DNA from: Diabrotica undecimpunctata
Lineage: Eukaryota; Arthropoda; Insecta; Coleoptera; Chrysomelidae
Direction: 5' to 3'
Assembly: GCF_040954645.1 (NCBI RefSeq)
Contig: NC_092813.1
Location: 21,521,235-21,585,234 of the forward strand
DNA length: 64,000 nucleotides
This document shows positions 57,915-64,000 of this stretch, one piece after another. Made by a program: the position numbers and the translations under genes. The notes under the pieces were generated by a model, which saw only the letters and a list, made by a program, of their open reading frames with translations, was not told where the DNA came from and ran no database searches. Every line of letters starts with the position of its first letter. The stretch's first letter is position 1.

Positions 57915-58660
57915 ATGGAACCTAATATTCAGAGTCTCTCTAACATACCACAAGTATCGCAATTACAGACAAATACCAATAAAACCTATTCATCAGCAGC
58001 TTCTACACAATTCCTCTCAAAACACCAAGCAATTGTCTTCAGCGCTTTAGAAAATACTCGACTGCAAGATTACTTAATTCCTTTGGGTAACCTAATTCAT
58101 CCCAAAAATATTGTATTTTCCTCCCGACTATCCAATAATCGGATTTGCATGTACCTTGCAAACAAAAAAATTGTGGACAAATTTATGCAAAACCATGGGC
58201 ACATACAAATCCAGAACAATATTGTACAAGCTAGAAGATTAATCTCACCAGCGGAACGTATTGTTTTTTAAACGTATGTCCAACAATACCACACAGTCTG
58301 TTAGTTGATTATCTACAAACTATTGGACTTAATATGGTCTCTCCTGTCACTTTTCTAAAAATCAGTTCCACCCTTACCGAATATAATCATATTTTAAGTT
58401 TCAGAAGACAAATATATGTCAGTCCCCATAATATCTCCTTACCCGACTCATTCACCTTAGACTTCGATAATACAACATATCGAATATTCTTATCTCAAGA
58501 AACTATGGCCTGTTATAACTGCATAAAGTCTAAACATATCGCCACCAACTGTCCCGATAAACTAGAATCAACAACAAATTTAATTGATTCTAATAACAGT
58601 CAATCTACTACTCCTTTCTCCCCTGACATCATGCCTCAACCTGCATCAACATCCATATAA
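57915..58660 (+). pseudogene. I-clade ORF1 (Gag-like) with zinc knuckle, copy c
   Basis: ATG 57,915. QAIVFSALENTRLQDYLIPL (conserved ORF1 start), then NRICMYLANKKIVDKFM; TAA at about 58,269 caused by one extra base in a T run, after which the right frame reads NVCPTIPHSLLVDYLQTIGL. Then come ILSFRRQIYVS and a CCHC knuckle (C-x2-C-x4-H-x4-C in CYNCIKSKHIATNC, about 58,513-58,554), and a Ser/Thr-rich end. ORF2 does not follow, so the copy is truncated at about 58,675. Would bind element RNA. It lies on the opposite strand to copy b, 2.2 kb away. Confidence 0.75.
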
Positions 58661-61600
58661 AACTAACAAATTTCCGTCCAAGAAAAGATTATGGGGGTAG
58701 GAAATTGGGGACAGAAACTAAAGGAGTTGAGAAAGGGCAAGCAAAACAAATCGATACGTATGCGAACGGCACTCAGGGATTAGCTGGAGAGCTGGGGTCG
58801 TGGATAAGTTGAAATAAATGGGTCGGATTGGGGTATCTACACAAAAAAATGAAACAAAGGGGTACTTACATAAATCTCCTGGGCAACTGGGCAAATAAAG
58901 ACAAGAAGAAATACCTCTAGCTATTTAAATGGGACGCCGCTTCGAGAAAACTTCCTGCTGGAGTAAAGAAAGTTTCTTCCTTCCTAAAATAAGAAACACG
59001 AACGGGTTGGGAGATTTTCCTGAAATAAATAAAAAAATGGATCAGAGAAACAAATCAAAACGTTTATTTTTGTCTCATACAAACACTTATCAAACATACA
59101 GATTGCACAAAAATTATTAAAAGTTGCAAAATACAAAATTACAAAAAAAAACTTACATGTGTTGCCTGTTTACAAACTCCAGGGGTTGGAGATACTACAA
59201 AAACTTACAAATGTTACCTCACAGAGATTAACCTTTTTTTAAAACAAATAAATATCGAAAAGAATAAAGCTTGCTGTCATATGTTAACATTAAATTAAAA
59301 AAAAAAACAATTAAAATGACAGCTAAGTTAAACCATAAAATTTACAATTTAATAATTTTTACAAATCCTTTTAAATTTTAATGAAAGCAATTATTAGTTT
59401 AGCAAAAAAATGTCTGTCTTTACTTTAAAATTAATATGTTAAATGTTACCTTGATTCACTAACTTTGACACTTAACTTTGGAAAACTTGCTATCTCTGGG
59501 ATTGGAGCTGCAAGGACAAAACTCTCAATTTGAACAAAAGGAAACTATTTCCATACGCAGGGACGAAGATCTGAAGCAGATGTGACTGGATCAAGCAGGT
59601 AAACGACAACAAAGCTGGTGGGACATCCTATATAATAATTTCCAAAATTTCTTCAGTTCCGGTGTACTGCACAAATCTTATGATAATTACTCTGTTCTAA
59701 ACTGCCATTATGCAAAGAGTATTATCATCTTAACCGGTCTTAAGACATCCACACCAAGAAGATTGAATCAACTCCTGATTACTAATCACCTTAACATCTT
59801 TTCTATTTGAGATCTCTTGCTTGACTCTCGTTCAAAAAACTCTTCCTACCTGACCTCAATTCCCCTCGGCCGATCTTTCTGTATCTCGGCCACCCTTTTC
59901 AAATATAACCTGTTCTCGCAACAAAATGTCTTGACAAACCGGGGATTTAGCCTTGTAATAATACATAAAAGTATATTGGGGGTGAAGACACCATTCTAAT
60001 AATATATAATTACTATTCTAATTATAAATATAAATATATTGGGTGTGAAGACACCATTCTAATAGATTGGGGGGGGGGGTTAAGCGTGATAATTTATGAT
60101 TGAAGCTGTAAATAAATCGACTAAACCCCTCAAATGAAATGTCTCCACTCTGATAAGGCTGTCACCATTGTAGAAGACGTCTGTCTCAATATCCTTATCA
60201 AAACCTCTACAATTGTTAGGGGATACTTATCCCTGCGAGCGGGGCAAGGCTTACTGGCTCCACTAGTCTGAACTGACTGGTTTCGCCCTCGCGGATTTAC
60301 AAGAGGGTAGAGAAATTTTTGGAAAGGAAGGAATTAAGGACTTCTTGGTCTCAGGTCCTGCAAAGAGTGAGAGGCTATGGGCTTACGTTAGAAGCTGGAG
60401 CACTGCATAAGCGAAATGTGTATCTCTTCTAGTCTCGACCTCTAACGGCTAGGAATAATAAAACAAATTTCGAATTTACAATGTATTAACTAGACTGTAC
60501 ATTACAAAATATCAGTTATGACCAAAATATTCGATCAGGCGCGAAGGGAGACGAGAAGAGACAAGCAAGGAATTAAAGGTCAGACAATTTCCGTGCTATT
60601 AGATATACGTGGGGTTAGTATATAGAGATCTTAGTTACCTCTGCGTATCTAGGCTCTAGCTAGGGAATACGCCTCCAGTCTACCGGGATTTGAGATTTCG
60701 TACCTTCGAATCTCCAGTTGCCGACACTTGTACGTCACACTATCCCGTCGAGTTAAATAGCGCGCTCATTCGGCGCGCCTCTCGCGTGGGCCACCCTCAG
60801 GTGCCGAGTTCTTACTGACTGCTGACCAACTTCTGTTTTTTTTATGTATCGCCAACTTCTACCTTAGATTCTTTATGTCACGTATTCCATGTGTTAAACT
60901 GGATCACGCTATGTAAAACTTTTTACTCAGCTCAATTCTTCTCACTTGTTTAACAATTCTTACCTTGTATTAATTTCCAACAAGGTCTAAGTGTCGTAAT
61001 TTTTTAAACATTCAGGCTTGTGTTAAACTGGGTCAATTGTTTTGTTTTTAATTTGAAATGTATACGTTAAACTGTGTCGAATTTATTCTTTATTAATTTG
61101 GAATATAAATTAATTACTTAAATAATTATTACTCTTTACTAGGCTAATTGTCCCTTAATTTTTCCTTCTTTATTTCCTTGCTGTTTACATTACATTACTC
61201 CCTTCGCAAAAAAAAGAAATGGCCTGAGAGGCCTTTTCCTTTTCCAACCCATAATAATTATTCTACTTACATCTTACATTACTTATATCCTACTATACTC
61301 TTTTATATTAAGTCCCAATTATTGTGTTATATTATATTGTTTCTTATAGAATATTGTGCGGTGGTCAGCGAATGTATCGTGCTGCCCCCGTATTGTACCT
61401 ATGTGTATGACAAGTTGAATTACTTTTGTATTAAATTCTTATTGAAATTTAGAAGTGAAACATTCTTGACTTATTACTGTGTTTTGTGACTACATGTGTC
61501 ACTTATTCTAAATTCTAAAATTCTAAAATTGTTCTATCCGAATGTAACTCGCGTTTCACGGCAATCGCGGTTTTGCTTATGATCGTTCAATATCGACGTA

Positions 61601-61765
61601 TTCCTGTGGGGATTTTCGTACTTCACTCGCGTCGTTTTGGCTTTTAATGTCCGTTTGCCAATTTTCACGTACCGCGTTAACTATCTTGTTAGTGCTGTCT
61701 ATCTCCATTGGGTTGCTCTCGCTGGTTTGGTCTTTTCTGGTTGGTACTGGTTTACTTTTGCCGCG
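58661..61765. other. Noncoding; possible LTR region of the env-bearing element
   Basis: No gene seen. A local duplication (ATATTGGG.GTGAAGACACCATTCTAATA at 59,973-60,001 and 60,037-60,066) and a G run follow. On the minus strand a purine tract (GCGAAGGGAG, 61,198-61,207) precedes TGTAATG (61,194), which could be a 3' LTR start, with a GC-rich, TATTTAA-bearing stretch (about 60,750) and TTTTATTATT beyond. The other LTR and its end were not found. Confidence 0.25.
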
Positions 61766-63226
61766 TTATACTTCTGACAAATTGGTGTCTGGTATGTGTT
61801 TGCTGCATCTCTTTGTCCAATGTTCATCTTCTGATTCTGGTTGCTCATTGCTTGTATTCAGGTGTATATTTTGTTCTTCGTTCTTTGATTTTTGGTGTCG
61901 GTGTATTACCCAGTTGGTGAGGTTTGTCCATAACCCTGCTATGATTATGTAGCTGCATCCTATTGTTTGGTATATTCTTAACCCATTCAGTATTATTTCA
62001 CAAGCATATATAATTGTTCTATATATTAAATATACGCCAATTAAGCTACTGGTGATATTTCCTAATGTGGATAACCATCCCCATATTCTATTGAGGGTGG
62101 AGTGAGCGATCTCCTTTAGTTCATTTTCGTCAAATATTTTGGTTAATGTGTACCCTTGATTTATTGTCTCTAGGCCTGCTGTTCTTCTGGTGATTATGTT
62201 CTCTACTGCTTTTCTTTCTGATCCGAATGTGACTATCCTTTGTGCGTCTTGTATTTCTTGTTGTGTGTATATTCCGCCAGCTGCTAATGGTTGTGGTGGT
62301 ACCATGTCTATTAATGATTCTGCTTCTACTGTGATTTCTGTTGGATTGACTGCCTTGGTTGGGTCTGGTGTCAAGCTGATCCATTGTTCTTCTACGTAGT
62401 ACATCGGAGGTGTTACATGGTTGCAATCTATTTCTTCGGCGTAATCTTGGATTATTCTTGTTACTGGTGACATAAATTTTGACTGGTTTAGTAGTGAGAT
62501 CGGTAGTCTATGGAAACATTTGTTTGTTCTTCGTATGGTCACTGGTTTCGGTATGCATTGCATTATGTAAAGTACTTCTCCTAGCACTCTTTCAGTGTAC
62601 CCTGGCATGTTCTGCATAAGTTGACTGACAGCGTTAGGTAGGGATGGGGCCATTAGTAATCTGTTTTTTAAAATTTCTCTCTTTGTTTGACATCGCCGCA
62701 GTACTGTGTCTAAGTATAGATTCTCTATTTCTCTTTGGTAGGCTTGTTCGGTGTAAAGGAATTTGCTATTTATGTAGGTCATTAGGTCTACGTTTTGGGG
62801 AAGGAGTGGCATACTAGGATTTATTTTGTTGTTTACGAGGAAATTTATTAGGATTCGGGGGTGTTCAGTTTGCCATACCTCTGTGTTACATATTATAGCC
62901 CTTTTGTGTAGCGTTAGAGCAAATATGTTTTTATCTTGTTCTACTATTACCAGCTCTTCTAGGGATTGTTTGTTAGTGATCTTTTCACCGTGCCCTTTAT
63001 AAAGTTGTGACAATTGACTTTCACAACTGTTGTCTTTGTATTGTTCCCAGGTTATTTCGCCTATTGTAGAGTCGAAGCAATAGCCATCGATGAATGGACA
63101 TATTACTTCCTCTCGTAGGTGGATTTCCTCTCTCTGGTTGTGGTTGCTGCTTCCAGGAATAAGATAGTTAATAATGTAATCGGTTTTGAACGGTATCCGT
63201 GGTTTTCTTTGCGGTTTTTGTAACAA
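61766..63226 (-). CDS. Envelope-like glycoprotein (chuvirus-G-like?), partial
   Basis: A 486-codon open frame on the minus strand with no in-frame ATG near its start: it opens four codons after a stop with TTG, and the first Met is about residue 130, so the N-terminus and signal peptide are missing or lie in another exon. The ectodomain has several paired cysteines (GYCFDS, DNSCES, ICNTE, RRCQT, IQC-like). Two hydrophobic segments occur near the C-terminus (about 390-415 and 420-440), then a hydrophilic Glu/Lys-rich tail of about 45 residues. This architecture and pattern fit the glycoprotein of chuviruses and related negative-strand RNA viruses, known to have been captured by insect LTR elements as env. 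That identity is from memory of the family, not a search. No gag or pol of the parent element is in the window. Confidence 0.45.
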   Translation of the reverse strand: MLQKPQRKPRIPFKTDYIINYLIPGSSNHNQREEIHLREEVICPFIDGYCFDSTIGEITWEQYKDNSCESQLSQLYKGHGEKITNKQSLEELVIVEQDKNIFALTLHKRAIICNTEVWQTEHPRILINFLVNNKINPSMPLLPQNVDLMTYINSKFLYTEQAYQREIENLYLDTVLRRCQTKREILKNRLLMAPSLPNAVSQLMQNMPGYTERVLGEVLYIMQCIPKPVTIRRTNKCFHRLPISLLNQSKFMSPVTRIIQDYAEEIDCNHVTPPMYYVEEQWISLTPDPTKAVNPTEITVEAESLIDMVPPQPLAAGGIYTQQEIQDAQRIVTFGSERKAVENIITRRTAGLETINQGYTLTKIFDENELKEIAHSTLNRIWGWLSTLGNITSSLIGVYLIYRTIIYACEIILNGLRIYQTIGCSYIIIAGLWTNLTNWVIHRHQKSKNEEQNIHLNTSNEQPESEDEHWTKRCSKHIPDTNLSEV

Positions 63227-64000
63227 ATCGCACTGTTATTACTGTTCGAGTAGTCGCACTCCCGTTAGCAAACTTTAGTTAGCATTAGTACTTTCTACGC
63301 GTAAGTCCAACGCACCTTAATCTATAATTACATGCATAGCTGCTTATTACAGACAATTGTAGCGATAGCTTTACATAGTTCTGACTTATAACTAACCTAC
63401 ATTGTATTGCATATTAGTATGCCTTGTGATCATAACTAATAAATAAAATGATATTTAATTAGTTATTAACGGATATATAGATAATTGGGACTTTTTTAAA
63501 CGATTACAATATACTATATGATATTTATGATATATATACACCCTGTAAAGTTAATTCTTATATTTTTAATTTTCAACTTGTCATCACTTATTTTTTTTAC
63601 AATATACTGTGTACTGAATTTTGCTTTTATCAGAAACTATATTAAGTATCCTATTTTCAAATGTAATTTTTTTAAAATTCAAGACTATTTCTTAACTATT
63701 TCCTAAAATTTTAAAATAATTCCAAGATAAAGTTTATCTTTATTTTTCTTTTTTTATTAAACAAAATCACCTGTTGTTTGTACTTTACAATTGTTTATTG
63801 TAATTATGTTTCAAGGCTAATTACATTTTGCTGAGCAGCAGTCTTTGTTGCAAATTTACGTACTGACCTATAATATGCATTCTTGGTATTTGAACTACGT
63901 TTTGACTATACTGCATTTTTGAAATTGCTGGCGGTTTCTAACTTGATCTTTAAATTTTTTTTTATAAAATTGCTTAGTTTTATGATAAAATAGTAATCTT
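63227..64000. other. Noncoding, no gene seen
   Basis: AT-rich, with no ORF of note. If the glycoprotein belongs to an LTR element, its upstream pol would be expected here, and it is not visible. Confidence 0.5.

Noticed and set aside
60200..60800. tRNA or rRNA gene in the GC-richer stretch
   Set aside because: No cloverleaf or conserved rRNA segment could be read. Left as unassigned, possibly LTR.

Overview
This window looks like a stretch of a large, AT-rich invertebrate genome, most likely an insect. The types of non-LTR retrotransposon present (I, RTE, R1 and R2-type fragments), the Penelope-like elements, the Gypsy LTR elements with ATAT target sites and the Tc1-type transposon all fit that. 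A beetle is a guess and is not shown by the sequence. I see no single-copy host gene. Essentially every supportable coding region belongs to a transposable element (TE), usually broken, often inserted inside another.

Layout. (1) 1-31,541 is a patchwork of elements set in (AT)n tracts: an LTR family here called LTR-A (1-1,062, 9,026-9,968 and a complete solo LTR at 26,842-28,240); a Penelope-like family, PLE-1, as two tandem minus copies facing a plus copy (1,133-7,423); a solo LTR of a second family, LTR-B (7,502-8,973); a damaged Gypsy element of family LTR-B (9,969-18,301) carrying an apparently intact Tc1-type DNA transposon (11,687-13,303); a second, nearly intact inverted Gypsy copy (18,316-26,793); and a second Penelope-like family, PLE-2, as two inverted copies (28,381-31,442). 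(2) 31,542-39,530 holds decayed non-LTR fragments (RTE, R1-like, CR1-like, two R2-type pieces), with a 128-bp hairpin-bearing insertion flanked by a 13-bp duplication. (3) 39,531-42,110 is an internally deleted I-clade element with RNase H. (4) 42,946-45,330 is a foldback-like inverted repeat next to RTE endonuclease fragments pointing in opposite directions. (5) 45,590-55,760 is one I-clade element on the minus strand, split by two younger retrotransposons: element D (47,641-52,204, 13-bp duplication, ORF1 plus ORF2) and a 5'-truncated RTE copy (52,723-54,300, 11-bp duplication). (6) 55,760-58,660 has two perfect hairpins and an I-clade ORF1 fragment on the plus strand. (7) 58,660-64,000 has an envelope-like glycoprotein ORF on the minus strand (61,766-63,226), probably from an LTR element, possibly with its 3' LTR near 60,200-61,194.

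How the genes work together: the Gypsy element encodes Gag, then Pol (protease, reverse transcriptase, RNase H, integrase) in the -1 frame behind a canonical A AAU UUU slip site. The Penelope-like proteins combine reverse transcriptase with a GIY-YIG endonuclease, and both families carry a hairpin-GAAA motif near the 3' end resembling a hammerhead ribozyme core. The nesting gives a relative age order: decayed R2/R1/CR1/I remnants are oldest; element D, the RTE copy, the Gypsy copies and the Tc1 copy are younger.
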